From: Paenibacillus sp. Soil766 | Lineage (GTDB): Bacteria; Bacillota; Bacilli; Paenibacillales; NBRC-103111 | Length of the DNA stretch: 35,293 nucleotides | Assembly: GCF_001428105.1 (NCBI RefSeq) | Contig: NZ_LMSJ01000038.1 | Coordinates: 1-35,293 of the forward strand | Direction of reading: 5' to 3' | Shown: positions 16,554 to 24,951 of the stretch, one piece after another | Position numbering within the stretch: position 1 is the stretch's first letter | How the letters are laid out: every line of letters begins with the position of its first letter | Made by a program: the position numbers and the translations under genes | Notes under the pieces: model-generated | What the model saw: only the letters and a program-made list of their open reading frames with translations | What the model was told of the DNA's origin: nothing | Databases searched by the model: none

Positions 16554-17195
16554 ATGGAAGTAAATGTGTTAGAACGTTTACCAAATCCAATAATCTTAAA
16601 AAAGCTAATGAAAATCCAAGCATCATTAAATATTATACTTTGTGAAGATGAATGGCTTCGTTACCATAGTTTTGTTCAAGATTGGGATGAAGGTGTTTGT
16701 ATGGCAAAAATAGATAATGGGGCTGGTGATCATCTAATTATTTTGTTTTCCCCTGAAGGCTCCATAATAAAAGGCTTCGATCATGAATCTGAATTAAGCC
16801 CATATGCTCAAGATGAACATAAAGTATGGCAAGGGATTTATGATGACATTCCTAAGGAATTATTATCTTTACTTGAAGGCGATGCAATTAAAAAAGATGA
16901 TGTGACTTTTTGTATTTGGTGTGAAAACAGTGACACTAACTGGCGCAAGGGAAAAGTTGAAATTCCAAAAGGTGAAAGCGATGGTTCTGATTTTTTAGTG
17001 GGCTGTATATTCCATACACCAGAGGAATTTGTAGAATTTGCAAAAGGTTATTTTGAATCATCTCCAACATTAGATGTTGTTGCAAAAATTTACGATGATT
17101 TCCCCATTACTGCAGAAATGATTAATATCTTAAATCCCGACTGTGATGTAAAAGAGGTTCTTCAAGAATTAGAATTATTACGCTTAAGGATTTAG
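16554..17195 (+). CDS. Uncharacterised cytosolic protein
   Basis: 213 residues, acidic, without signal or membrane segment. AAAGGGTGAGGA precedes the ATG. Readable blocks are YHSFVQDWDEGVCMAKIDNG, IILFSPEGSIIKGFDHES, TFCIWCENSDTNWRKGKVE and a C-terminal helix (NPDCDVKEVLQELELLRLRI). It resembles a family of unnamed Bacillus/Paenibacillus proteins that I know only as hypothetical; I assign no function. Intact by appearance. Confidence 0.75.
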   Translation: MEVNVLERLPNPIILKKLMKIQASLNIILCEDEWLRYHSFVQDWDEGVCMAKIDNGAGDHLIILFSPEGSIIKGFDHESELSPYAQDEHKVWQGIYDDIPKELLSLLEGDAIKKDDVTFCIWCENSDTNWRKGKVEIPKGESDGSDFLVGCIFHTPEEFVEFAKGYFESSPTLDVVAKIYDDFPITAEMINILNPDCDVKEVLQELELLRLRI

Positions 17196-17232
17196 TGAAG
17201 GTAAATATGATTGCAAACTGAAAAGGTCTATT

Positions 17233-17466
17233 ATGAGCACGAAACCTCATGTAGTCTCAATTGCTGCTTTGGATATTGCGATGGCGAGAAGGATTTTGCG
17301 AGATTATAGTGAGAATTCGATTAACGATGTGAAAAGTGACTTAAACAACTATCTAATCCGTGGAAGAGACGTTTACTTAGAAATGCAAAGAAACGTAAAA
17401 CCGAACTCAGACGATGTGATTGACGGATTATTACCTGCTCCTTTAATTGTAGAGCAAATAAGGTAA
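17233..17466 (+). CDS. Small protein of unknown function (77 aa)
   Basis: ATG with AAAGGTC 7 nt upstream, 37 nt after the preceding gene and probably co-transcribed with it. Soluble and helical; MARRILRDYSENSINDVKSD and YLEMQRNVKP stand out. No family recognised. Its length and ribosome site support a real gene. Confidence 0.5.
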   Translation: MSTKPHVVSIAALDIAMARRILRDYSENSINDVKSDLNNYLIRGRDVYLEMQRNVKPNSDDVIDGLLPAPLIVEQIR

Positions 17467-17502
17467 GATGCGACTAAGTAATGTTTCACGGAGCCTCAGC
17501 AG

Positions 17503-17592
17503 TGTTGAACTAACGGCGAAGTTTGTAGAATAACAAAAACCACAGGGCTGCCACGAATAAGCTGGCAGCCTCATTACGTTAACGGGTAGGTT
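17503..17592 (+). repeat. Array repeat (A-B-C)
   Basis: A: GTTGAACTAACGGCGAAG (17503). B: GGCTGCC (17546-17552) with GGCAGCC (17564-17570). C: ATTACGTTAACGGGTAGG (17573-17590). The next gene's promoter region follows. Confidence 0.8.
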
Positions 17593-17672
17593 AATTTATA
17601 CTTCTTTGCACTTTAACGCCTGAGTTTAATGTATAATTATTCCAATATCCTTTTGTGGGTGGGTGTTCTACG

Positions 17673-18377
17673 TTGAATAAGTATAAATACATTTTCTTTG
17701 ATTGCATGGAAACAATTGTTGATTTATATGAATTGCCAAAAGGGAATGACTATGCCTTGTGGGCATTTAAAGGTTCTGGTGTTGAGCATTATTGGAATGA
17801 TTTTATTGAGTTCGCAAAATATTATGAAACTTCAAAAATTGAAATTGGAGTAACCCTTGAAATGGACGAAGAGTATGAGTTAATAAGAAGGTTTGAGTTA
17901 TTAGTTGATAAATCTAAGTCGATAGGACTAAATATTAAAACTGAAGTAGTAACAAAGCTATATGAAAATTATTGGAGAACATATAAATCGAAATGCTACA
18001 TAAGTCCAGAAGTGAGAGAGGTTATAATTCAACTTTCTAAGAGATATAAGTTAGCTATAGTTTCAAATTTCATGGTAAAGGATGGTATAGAAGAGTTATT
18101 ATTCAGCAACGGAATTGGAGAATTATTTGACTTTATAATCACCTCGATAAATGTAGGTTGGAGAAAGCCACATTCAAGAATATACGAGATTTCCATGCAA
18201 TCAGCAGGCTGTAATAATTCTGAAATTATATTTGTTGGCGACGATTATGAAAATGATTATTTAACACCACAGAGAATGGGAATGAAGTCAATCTTCTTAG
18301 ATAAATATGACAGCCAGAGAGCAGGAACTGAACGAGTATCCAGCTTCAATGAATTGAAGACAGCTTTATTAATATAA
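17673..18377 (+). CDS. HAD-superfamily hydrolase
   Basis: 234 residues from TTG 17673 (NKYKYIFFDC); GTG at 17655 would add six residues but overlaps the GGGTGGG ribosome site. Motif I is FFDCMET with nucleophile D10; the second Asp of DxD is Met, as in dehalogenase-like members. Motif II is VSNF, motif III the lysine of WRKPHSRIYEISM, and motif IV GDDYENDYLTPQ. The helical cap between residues 20 and 115 matches subfamily I (YjjG/haloacid-dehalogenase-like). Likely a small-molecule phosphatase or dehalogenase; the substrate is unknown. Confidence 0.82.
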   Translation: MNKYKYIFFDCMETIVDLYELPKGNDYALWAFKGSGVEHYWNDFIEFAKYYETSKIEIGVTLEMDEEYELIRRFELLVDKSKSIGLNIKTEVVTKLYENYWRTYKSKCYISPEVREVIIQLSKRYKLAIVSNFMVKDGIEELLFSNGIGELFDFIITSINVGWRKPHSRIYEISMQSAGCNNSEIIFVGDDYENDYLTPQRMGMKSIFLDKYDSQRAGTERVSSFNELKTALLI

Positions 18378-18397
18378 ATGATATACGATCAACACCA

Positions 18398-18483
18398 TTT
18401 AACTATCTGGAAACGATAGTTCAACGAACCAGGGAGTTGTTTGCCGACGGCGGATACTCTTATTCATTCAGCTAAAGAGAAGG
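18398..18483 (+). repeat. Array repeat, A clear, B/C worn
   Basis: A: TTTAACTATCTGGAAACGAT then AGTTCAAC (18398-18425), where AACTATC and GATAGTT can pair. B is degraded (AGGGAGT...). C-like TTCAGCTAAAGAGAAGG ends at 18483. Confidence 0.65.
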
Positions 18484-18621
18484 TTTGTTACAATAATCAC
18501 TATCACAATTTACTAGCTTGACCGAGGCGTACGTTAAAGAGATTACCGGCTTTTCTTTTTTAACTTATTGATTATAGTAATTCATAGGAATATTATTCTA
18601 AAATGGAATAGGGTGTTTCAT

Positions 18622-19419
18622 ATGGGAGTGGGCGAACGGATTGGCAGAGGCAACACTGCGGATATTTATGCACTAGGGTCGAAAAAGGTCCTTAAAGTAT
18701 TTCGCGAGCCGAAACTGCTTGACCTGGAGCGGAATATTAGTACCGCTATTGAGGAGTTAGCGGTAGGTGCCCCGATATTTTATGGAACCGTAGAAACTGA
18801 CGGTCTTACCGGACTTGCATATGAGAGGATCCTGGGACCTTCCATGCTAGAGATTCTAATGGGTAAGCCGGAAAAAGCTGCAGAATACGGTCGTCAGCTG
18901 GCTCAGCTTCACGCCAGGATACACAGCGTCAAGGCAACCGGTCGTTTGGAATCTATTAAAAGTCGACTGGCTTATATGATCAGCGGCATTCGTCACGTCG
19001 GCTTCGAGCCGTTACGAGAGGTGATCGAAAGCCGTCTATCCGAGCTTCCTGGGGGTGATCATCTTTGCCACGGTGACTTCCATCCTGGCAATGTGCTTTT
19101 AAGTCAGAGGGGTCCTGTCGTCATCGACTGGATGACCGCAGTATGTGGTCCGGCACAAGCCGATGCAGCCAGAACGATCATTATACTGCATCACGCGGTC
19201 TTGCCGGCGGAGCTTCCCGATGTCGTTATCCAGACGTTTGCTCAGCTTAGAACTATATTACTGCAAACATACGAGGACACATATCTCGAACTGACCGGAT
19301 ACAGCCGGGAGGAGCTCGCTAAGTGGGAGCTTCCGCTAATGGCGGCACGCCTAGGTGAGAGCGTTCCGGAGGAGGAGCAACGCACTCTGCTCGATATAAT
19401 ACAGCGACAGCTAAACTAG
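18622..19419 (+). CDS. Aminoglycoside phosphotransferase-like kinase
   Basis: 265 residues from ATG 18622 (AGGGTG upstream); the open frame from 18568 has no ribosome site. The N-lobe has the nucleotide loop IGRGNTADIY and LKVF. The C-lobe has Brenner's motif HGDFHPGNVLL (H150, catalytic D152, N157) and the Mg-binding VIDW (D169). This is the APH/choline-kinase fold; it phosphorylates a small hydroxylated molecule, but resistance cannot be claimed. It is GC-richer with different codon use from its AT-rich neighbours, suggesting a separate origin. Confidence 0.85.
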   Translation: MGVGERIGRGNTADIYALGSKKVLKVFREPKLLDLERNISTAIEELAVGAPIFYGTVETDGLTGLAYERILGPSMLEILMGKPEKAAEYGRQLAQLHARIHSVKATGRLESIKSRLAYMISGIRHVGFEPLREVIESRLSELPGGDHLCHGDFHPGNVLLSQRGPVVIDWMTAVCGPAQADAARTIIILHHAVLPAELPDVVIQTFAQLRTILLQTYEDTYLELTGYSREELAKWELPLMAARLGESVPEEEQRTLLDIIQRQLN

Positions 19420-19437
19420 TTTTCATCACTTAGAGAA

Positions 19438-19530
19438 TTAAGCTAACGCAGAACGATAGTTCAATCTCTATATGACGGTAGGCGGTCTAGGATCGGCCAC
19501 CGTTGTCTGTTAAAGTAAAGAGCAAGCTGA
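19438..19530 (+). repeat. Array repeat (A-B-C)
   Basis: A: TTAAGCTAACGCAGAACGAT then AGTTCAATC (19438-19466). B: ACGGT...ACCGT with inner pairing (19475-19503). C: TGTTAAAGTAAAGAGCAAG (19508-19526). Confidence 0.7.
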
Positions 19531-19624
19531 CATGGTGAGAAATATATTTATATGCAAGTAAAAGGTGGATTAAAGTGTAAGAGAACATCTCTTTTAAATA
19601 CAAATATCGTAGGAAGTGGTTTCT

Positions 19625-20140
19625 ATGAGTTACGATCTTCATATTACCAAGGCTGAACACTGGATATCTAGTGAGCAAAACCCAATAACAAAAGATGATG
19701 TAATAAAAATCGTAGATATTCTAAACACCTATAAAGGGATAGCATTTATGTTTCTAGACGGCAGAATTACTCTATGTGGTGCTAATGAATCGGTGATTGG
19801 TTTAATGATTACTATTGCAAATAGAATTGGCGCTAGAGTTCAAGGCGATGAAGGGGAATATTACGATAATACCAATAAGGCATATCCGGAACCGCCTGAG
19901 TATCTAAGAATAGTTCCAGTAGTAGATATTTATGAGTCCGAAAGTATCCCGGACGAGCAACTAAAATTTATTGGATCTCTTAGGGTCGAAGATGAGATTC
20001 AACATGCTAAATTTGGAATAGGTAAAATTCTTGAAATCATTGGCGATGGTAAGGATACAGAACTTAAAGTAAAATTCATTGATTTTATAGGAACGAAAAG
20101 AGTATTAGCTTATTTTGCGCCAATTACTACTTATAACTAG
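19625..20140 (+). CDS. Small protein with orphan PcrA/UvrD C-terminal Tudor-like domain
   Basis: 171 residues from ATG 19625 (AGGAAGTGG upstream). Residues 1-110 are an uncharacterised domain beginning MSYDLHITKAEHW, with acidic loops. Residues 122-166 (VEDEIQHAKFGIGKILEI ... GTKRVLAYFAPI) closely follow the C-terminal Tudor-like domain of PcrA/UvrD helicases (VxHxKFGxGxV ... GxKxLLxxYAPL). In PcrA this domain binds RNA polymerase. There is no helicase part here. Possible roles are RNA-polymerase binding or competition with PcrA; both are inference. Bounded by array repeats. Confidence 0.7.
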   Translation: MSYDLHITKAEHWISSEQNPITKDDVIKIVDILNTYKGIAFMFLDGRITLCGANESVIGLMITIANRIGARVQGDEGEYYDNTNKAYPEPPEYLRIVPVVDIYESESIPDEQLKFIGSLRVEDEIQHAKFGIGKILEIIGDGKDTELKVKFIDFIGTKRVLAYFAPITTYN

Positions 20141-20149
20141 AATTAGCAT

Positions 20150-20243
20150 GTTGAACTAACGTAAGAACGTTACTTAAATAGGGATCGCCAGCTGCCGCGC
20201 AGTCTGGACGGTCCCTATTTCGTTGAAGTAAAGGGAGGTTTAA
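20150..20243 (+). repeat. Array repeat (A-B-C), B with unusual stem
   Basis: A: TGTTGAACTAACGTAAGAAC (20150). B: AATAGGGA (20177) pairs with TCCCTATT (20212-20219), a different stem from the GGCTGCC type. C: CGTTGAAGTAAAGGGAGG (20221-20238). Confidence 0.75.
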
Positions 20244-20287
20244 TGGAATAATATGTATGATACAATGGTGTTCTGGGAGGTGTATTC

Positions 20288-20452
20288 ATGCAAAAGGCAA
20301 TTGTAGTTCATTATTATAACGATAAAAAGAATAACTTAAGTGATTTAAATCAGCTTTTACAAGAGGGATGGAAGGTTGTAACTCAGAGTGCTATGTCAGG
20401 TGGTGAGATGGGTGCAACAGTTTATTCACTTGTTATATTAGAGAAAAATTAG
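20288..20452 (+). CDS. DUF4177-like small protein (54 aa)
   Basis: ATG preceded by GGGAGGTG. It starts MQKAIVVHYYNDKKNN; LNQLLQEGWKVVTQSAM and YSLVILEK match the short DUF4177 pattern (LNxLxxEGWxVVxxxA...LxxILEK), which has no known function. TACAAT about 25 nt upstream is a likely -10. First gene of its unit, directly after the C motif region. Confidence 0.65.
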   Translation: MQKAIVVHYYNDKKNNLSDLNQLLQEGWKVVTQSAMSGGEMGATVYSLVILEKN

Positions 20453-20458
20453 GAAACA

Positions 20459-20683
20459 ATGCTTCGGGATTCATTGAAGAAACGGAAAACGTTAGAAAAA
20501 CTCTCACAAGAAATGGGGACGGCTATGGGCTTGGAAGTATTCCTAAAGGCTTTCAATGAGAACAATTGGTGCAATTTTGTAGCGACCTGCAGTAAAGATG
20601 TTGATGAGAATAGTATCGAACTAGGTGTTATTAGTGTCCCAGAAGAAAATTTTACAATGATACTAAAGTATGGGATTACTTAG
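20459..20683 (+). CDS. Short hypothetical reading frame (74 aa)
   Basis: ATG 6 nt after the preceding stop, with weak AGGAAA. It reads LRDSLKKRKTLEKLSQEMG, then a mixed soluble sequence. From about 20641 the DNA also reads as a GNAT fragment in another frame, so the end of this frame is probably not its original end. No family recognised; may be a truncated gene. Confidence 0.35.
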   Translation: MLRDSLKKRKTLEKLSQEMGTAMGLEVFLKAFNENNWCNFVATCSKDVDENSIELGVISVPEENFTMILKYGIT

Positions 20684-21074
20684 GCGGTCAAAGAAGTTCA
20701 CAGCAAATTGAAGATAGAATTACAGAATGGATAAATCCCCAAGAAAATTGCCAATATCGGACAGTGAGAGAATTAGTTTCAGATGCATTCTTAGGGCATT
20801 TTATTAACACCACACTATGATGGAGAATATATTCAAATTTCATATATGTTTCTATCAAGTTTTTGGGGTAACGGTTTTGCATTTGAGGCGGTAAGTCAAG
20901 TATTGTGCTATTCCTTTGAGGATAAAGTATATAACAAGCTCATTGCTGAAGCGCAATCTGCAAACACTTCTTCATGTGCTTTATTAAAAAGACTTGGGTT
21001 TTAGTGAAGTAAAGAGAGTTATTCGTTTTAATGAAGAACAAGTAATTTTTGCTATAGAACACCCAGTCATATAA
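20641..21074 (+). pseudogene. GNAT acetyltransferase remnant, two frameshifts
   Basis: Three frames read in series give one RimJ/RimL-type acetyltransferase: FYNDTKVWDYLGGQRSSQQ...ELVSDAFLG; then LLTPHYDGEYIQISYMF...FWGNGFAFEAVSQVL...CALLKRLGF; then SEVKRVIRFNEEQVIFAIE. Frame changes lie near 20800 and at 21000 (an extra T in GGGTTTTAGTG). The first 60 or so residues of the family are missing. Not functional. Confidence 0.8.
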
Positions 21075-21128
21075 TTATTTAAAGATCTTCAAATTTCCAA
21101 GCTGAAACTTGATTAGTCCACCTATGTC

Positions 21129-21215
21129 TTTGAACTATCGGATAACTATAGCGTAATTGACCTTCAAGTCAGAGGCTGCCGAGTGGCAGCCGTTTCTCAA
21201 CTAAAGGGCAGTTTT
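21129..21215 (+). repeat. Array repeat (A-B-C)
   Basis: A: TTTGAACTATCGGATAACTA (21129). B: GGCTGCC-GAGT-GGCAGCC (21174-21191). C: CTCAACTAAAGGGCAG (21196-21211). Confidence 0.8.
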
Positions 21216-21330
21216 GGGTAATTCCAAGTCATGTTTTGTTATGTGATTATAATTACCGTTTTCTTTATGTTAAGATTAAAAAAAGAAACAATAATCATAG
21301 TAAAATAAGTTTGAACTGGAGTGTTAAGAA

Positions 21331-22083
21331 ATGAATTTTCATAACTCCTACTTAAGGCAAATTCAGCTTAAGAGAACGTTTATCCCCTCTTATAATTCCT
21401 ATCCATTTAATTTAGGTGTAATAAAAAGCCTCAGTCAGCTTGATTTCCACCCTAAAGTAACGTATATCGTTGGCGAAAATGGGATGGGAAAATCGACTTT
21501 AATGGAGTCAATTGCAGTAGCATGGGGTTTTAATCCTGAGGGTGGTACGATAAACTTTTCATTTTCGACTCGATCTACACATTCTAACTTATACGAATAC
21601 ATTCAATTGATAAAAGGTCCTCATCGTCCTAAAGATGGTTTCTTTTTTAGAGCAGAAAGTTATTATAATCTTGCTACAAATATTGATGATCTCGATAGCC
21701 AATTTTCTTTTGGTCCACCCCTTAAAGATTCTTATGGTGGGAAGTCATTACATGAGCAGTCACACGGTGAATCGTTTTTCTCCGCCTTCGTGCATCGTTT
21801 TGGAGGTAAAGGATTATATATTTTGGATGAACCCGAAGCCGCATTGTCTCCTCTACGCCAAATGGCGATGCTTACACGAATACATGAATTGGTTCAACAA
21901 AACTCTCAGTTTATTATTTCAACTCATTCCCCAATTCTTATGGCATATCCGGATTCGATTATATACAATCTGAAGCCAGATGGTATAGAAATTAATTCTT
22001 TGGAGGAAACAGATCATTACGTTATTATGAGAGAATTTATAAATAATAAGGAAAAGATGATTAACCAGTTATTTGAAGCCTAA
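21331..22083 (+). CDS. Stand-alone ABC-type AAA ATPase
   Basis: 250 residues. Walker A GENGMGKST (48-56), a signature-like SHGES (144-148), Walker B LYILDEPEA (162-170) and H-loop ISTHSP (196-201, H199) are intact. This is the SMC/RecF-like AAA_23/AAA_21 class without coiled coil, membrane partner or fused nuclease. Such ATPases occur both as unnamed housekeeping proteins and as parts of defence modules; no effector gene lies beside this one, so defence is not supported. The ATG follows a weak GGAG. One gene between array repeats. Confidence 0.85.
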   Translation: MNFHNSYLRQIQLKRTFIPSYNSYPFNLGVIKSLSQLDFHPKVTYIVGENGMGKSTLMESIAVAWGFNPEGGTINFSFSTRSTHSNLYEYIQLIKGPHRPKDGFFFRAESYYNLATNIDDLDSQFSFGPPLKDSYGGKSLHEQSHGESFFSAFVHRFGGKGLYILDEPEAALSPLRQMAMLTRIHELVQQNSQFIISTHSPILMAYPDSIIYNLKPDGIEINSLEETDHYVIMREFINNKEKMINQLFEA

Positions 22084-22084
22084 A

Positions 22085-22195
22085 CTGAAGCTAACAGGCA
22101 GAAGAACGGAACAATGTCTACGCTAAAGTCCCTGAACAGTAAGTAGTGATTTAGATAACGATGGCCTCAGCCTTTTCGGCTAGGCTTTTTTTTGT
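22085..22195 (+). repeat. C-like motif and terminator after the ATPase
   Basis: CTGAAGCTAACAGGCAGAAG starts 2 nt after the stop. A terminator follows: GCCTCAGCC (22164) with GGCTAGGC (to 22186) and eight T. The order differs from other copies, so this boundary is probably rearranged. Confidence 0.6.
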
Positions 22196-22266
22196 TTAAT
22201 AACAGAAACTAAAGTGCACTAATATCGTCTGTATCTATGTAAGTGAACACGAGGGAGGAACCCGCG

Positions 22267-23757
22267 TTGAATACAAATTTAGCAAGGCTTTGTCTTATGA
22301 TGGTAGCTGTGCTTACTATCGTTAGTTGTGAGAATAAGAGTGAGATGCACCCAACTGAAACGCCAATCGCTACATCATCGCCAGCGTCATCGGCATCACA
22401 ATCGACTATACCAACGCCAGAACCGACCTCCACTACATCACCGCACCCTACGAATATTCCCATTGACAAAGTAAGGATCATGCTTGAGGAAGAGCCGCGG
22501 ATGCCATCGAATGCTTCAGCACTCGTATCGAGTGCGTCGAAACACTGGATCATCGATTTTAGTGAATCTATGAATCGTACATCTGTGGAAGAAACGTTGA
22601 AGCGAAATCTGCTGCAACTGGGCAGCACAAGTAACACCGTCGACATCAAATTCGAATGGATGAATGATCGGCAGTTGAAGGTCATTACATCCTTGCGGAC
22701 AACTGAAGTCGAAGCCAACCGAGTGATTTACACCATATCCGTGAATGGTGCTTCCACGACTGCTGGAGCTAAATTGGAGCAAACAAGTGAATTCAGGGCC
22801 ACTGTAGGCGATATCAAGCAAATTTACCGTATTTCAATCGATGGCAAGTCAAGGGAGAAGTTAAGTTCGTTTGATAAACCCTATTTTTTAAACAAGGTAC
22901 CCAATGATGCCGGCTACATGTTCACCACCCAAAACACCTATTACTGCGAGTGCGATGCTAGAAGTAAAGCGCTGTACGATTTATTTGATTATGGTCAACG
23001 AACACACGTTTCGTATCCTGTCGAGCTCTATACTAGTTATGTAGGAGAGGGCGGAAAGGTAGTTGCTGACACAAAGGGCTTTTTCTACACGAATCCTCAA
23101 GGTTTGAAAATGCCAGAGAGCAGATCAGAATATCACATTTCGCTGGATGGATATTTATTTGGTACAGGGATCAGCAAAGATCGCCGTTATGCGTTTATCG
23201 TACGTGGGGAAAAGGGCCAGAAGACGGATTTTGATTTCATTTTATTGAATCTGGAGACCGGTCAACAAGAAGTTTACGCTAAAACGATAAAGGGGAATCC
23301 ACCTTCGAACCAAATCAGCGACGGGACGTTACCCATTTCGTTTAATGATGACGGTAAGCAGGTCACTTTTATCATGGAGAACACAGAGCCTTGGGGTTAT
23401 GAACGTTACGCATTCAATTGGGATCAGCGTACAGTTAAGCCACTTGCATCACCAGACGGAGAAGTGTGGTGGAGTGTGAATATGACCAGTGACGGCGTCT
23501 TTCAATTGTCTAACAGTGGAGATCTATATAAAAATGGCGTTAAACAAAATAAACCAAAAGAAGTATCGTACGGGACCTGGATTAACAACTCGCATAAGTT
23601 GATGATGTTTGAAGTAGTGGCAGGCCGAAGTAATAAACTCACCATGTATGATGCGGACAGTAAACAAATAACACCAACGAACATTATCCTTCAACCAGAT
23701 GAAAATGTGATTGGAACGAGTTCAGATGGAAATTGGATATATGTGTCTGGGAAATAA
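22267..23757 (+). CDS. Large lipoprotein: Ig-like domain plus beta-propeller-like repeats
   Basis: 496 residues from TTG 22267, which follows GAGGGAGGA by 7 nt; GTG at 22243 overlaps that site. Lipobox IVSC (C about 21), then a Thr/Ser/Pro linker (about 30-70). Residues 85-190 look like a bacterial Ig-like domain (HWIIDFSESMNRTSVEETL ... RVIYTISVNG). The rest has spaced strand patterns (ISLDGYLFGTGISKDRRYAF, TLPISFNDDGKQVTFIME) like TolB/WD40-type propellers. Probably an outward-facing membrane-anchored protein; function unknown. Confidence 0.7.
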   Translation: MNTNLARLCLMMVAVLTIVSCENKSEMHPTETPIATSSPASSASQSTIPTPEPTSTTSPHPTNIPIDKVRIMLEEEPRMPSNASALVSSASKHWIIDFSESMNRTSVEETLKRNLLQLGSTSNTVDIKFEWMNDRQLKVITSLRTTEVEANRVIYTISVNGASTTAGAKLEQTSEFRATVGDIKQIYRISIDGKSREKLSSFDKPYFLNKVPNDAGYMFTTQNTYYCECDARSKALYDLFDYGQRTHVSYPVELYTSYVGEGGKVVADTKGFFYTNPQGLKMPESRSEYHISLDGYLFGTGISKDRRYAFIVRGEKGQKTDFDFILLNLETGQQEVYAKTIKGNPPSNQISDGTLPISFNDDGKQVTFIMENTEPWGYERYAFNWDQRTVKPLASPDGEVWWSVNMTSDGVFQLSNSGDLYKNGVKQNKPKEVSYGTWINNSHKLMMFEVVAGRSNKLTMYDADSKQITPTNIILQPDENVIGTSSDGNWIYVSGK

Positions 23758-23825
23758 ACCAAAGTGACATTTCACCAATAGACACCCTGAACGGTACATG
23801 TGTATCAAATGTTCATTGAAAATAA

Positions 23826-23875
23826 AGGTTTTAGACTGAAAAGTAAAGTGATAAACAGAAAAATAAAGTAGACGA
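23826..23875. repeat. GAAAATAAAG-like tandem motifs, probable transposon-end remnant
   Basis: Two imperfect 20-bp units (CTGAAAAGTAAAGTGATAAA and CAGAAAAATAAAGTAGACG) resemble the clearer tandem set at 31141-31238. Weak copy. Confidence 0.35.
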
Positions 23876-23949
23876 GCAGCGTGCATTAAGCTAAATCAGC
23901 TAATAACTATTAGAAAGTTTTCATGAATTACTTTTATTTCCAATTAATT

Positions 23950-24168
23950 TAATTCGAGGTATGCTTCCTTTCGTTTAAGTATGGCATAAATCCAATGTAG
24001 TAACTTGTCACACATGCGATCATCGCTACTTTATGGGGTTTTCCTTCGGCCATTTTTTTGCCATAAAAAGCTTTGAGCTTCTTACTCCCAGTAAGCCTCA
24101 GCCCGCAGAGTACTGCCATGTACAAGGCATGCCTTAGTCTATTGGAGCCACGTTTTGTGATACGACAT
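23950..24168 (-). pseudogene. IS110-family transposase C-terminal remnant
   Basis: The minus strand reads ITKRGSNRLRHALYMAVL, then GSKKLKAFYGKKMAEGKPHK, then VAMIAC, matching the C-terminal helix-hairpin-helix part of IS110 transposases. A frameshift follows, and the expected KLLHWIYAILKRKEAYLE continues in the next frame. The upstream part is missing; it breaks at about 24168 into another gene's tail. Confidence 0.75.
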
Positions 24169-24178
24169 TACACCCCTT

Positions 24179-24283
24179 GGTGGTTATCCAGAATATACAA
24201 TATACAGTATTAATGATTGTCCAAACTTGGTTGCTTGGGTCGAAGAAGTTGCCAAGCAAGAAATAAGTAGATTGATTGGATAA
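24179..24283 (+). pseudogene. C-terminal gene fragment (unknown family)
   Basis: 35 codons read GGYPEYTIYSINDCPNLVAW, then VEEVAKQEISRLIG, stop. No start codon; it emerges from the IS110 remnant and is followed 12 nt later by an array repeat, as an intact unit's end would be. Probably the tail of a cassette gene cut by the IS110 element. Confidence 0.5.
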
Positions 24284-24295
24284 CACAATGAACCA

Positions 24296-24387
24296 TTACG
24301 CTATCTGGGAACGATAGTTCAATCGCGATATGACGGCAACTGGAAACGGCTGCCGTTTTCCATTGAAGTGACTGGGCAGAATAATTC
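24296..24387 (+). repeat. Array repeat (A-B-C)
   Basis: A: TTACGCTATCTGGGAACGAT then AGTTCAATC (24296-24324). B: ACGGCA (24333-24338) with TGCCGT (24351-24356) then T. C: CATTGAAGTGACTGGGCAG (24361-24379). An extended -10 (TGATATAAT, 24423-24431) follows for the DinB gene. Confidence 0.8.
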
Positions 24388-24464
24388 TAAATATCTTTTA
24401 GATGCATCACGAACGTAAGTTCTGATATAATGTATCAATAAATTGAAGTCGAAAGGAAGCAGCT

Positions 24465-24935
24465 ATGAACGCAATAGAAGCTATAGTTCAGAATTTGAGT
24501 GAGGTTAGGCGTAGAAGCATGATTATTTGGGGAAGTATTCCGCAAGAGTTTTTTGACTGGAGACCGGATTTAGAAGCAATGAGCATAAAAGAGATGATCC
24601 GCCATGTCCTGGATAGTGAACATTATTACCATCTTGCCTTGTTGAATGAAGGAAGTCTAACCGCATATGAATCCCCTTATGAGACTCGTACTTTTACAAC
24701 ACTCAAAGAGGAACTCAACTTTTCAGAAACCTATCGGAATGAATTTATGGATACAGTAAAATCCTATACACCAGAGGATTTAACAAGAATCCAGATTGAT
24801 AGAAAAGACGTAGGGTACATTCGATCATTAGGCGACATGCTTATGAGAATTGCATACCATGAAGCAGTCCATTCAGGTCAACTTTTAGATTATTTAAGAT
24901 TAGCCGGATTAAAGCGGCCAAAAGTTTGGGATTGA
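24465..24935 (+). CDS. DinB-family metal-binding protein
   Basis: 156 residues, a four-helix-bundle DinB/YfiT-type protein. The metal-site histidines are in place: H47 (IRHVLDSEHYY) and the pair H132/H136 (YHEAVHSGQ). DW at 31-32 and IRHVLDSEHYY are typical of the family. Members act as thiol-dependent transferases or hydrolases, many uncharacterised. Ribosome site GAAAGGAAG precedes the ATG. One gene between array repeats. Confidence 0.88.
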   Translation: MNAIEAIVQNLSEVRRRSMIIWGSIPQEFFDWRPDLEAMSIKEMIRHVLDSEHYYHLALLNEGSLTAYESPYETRTFTTLKEELNFSETYRNEFMDTVKSYTPEDLTRIQIDRKDVGYIRSLGDMLMRIAYHEAVHSGQLLDYLRLAGLKRPKVWD

Positions 24936-24951
24936 AGTTTAAGAAAGAAAG

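Noticed and set aside
21331..22083. Anti-phage defence module
   Set aside because: A lone ATPase; no nuclease, toxin or reverse transcriptase beside it.
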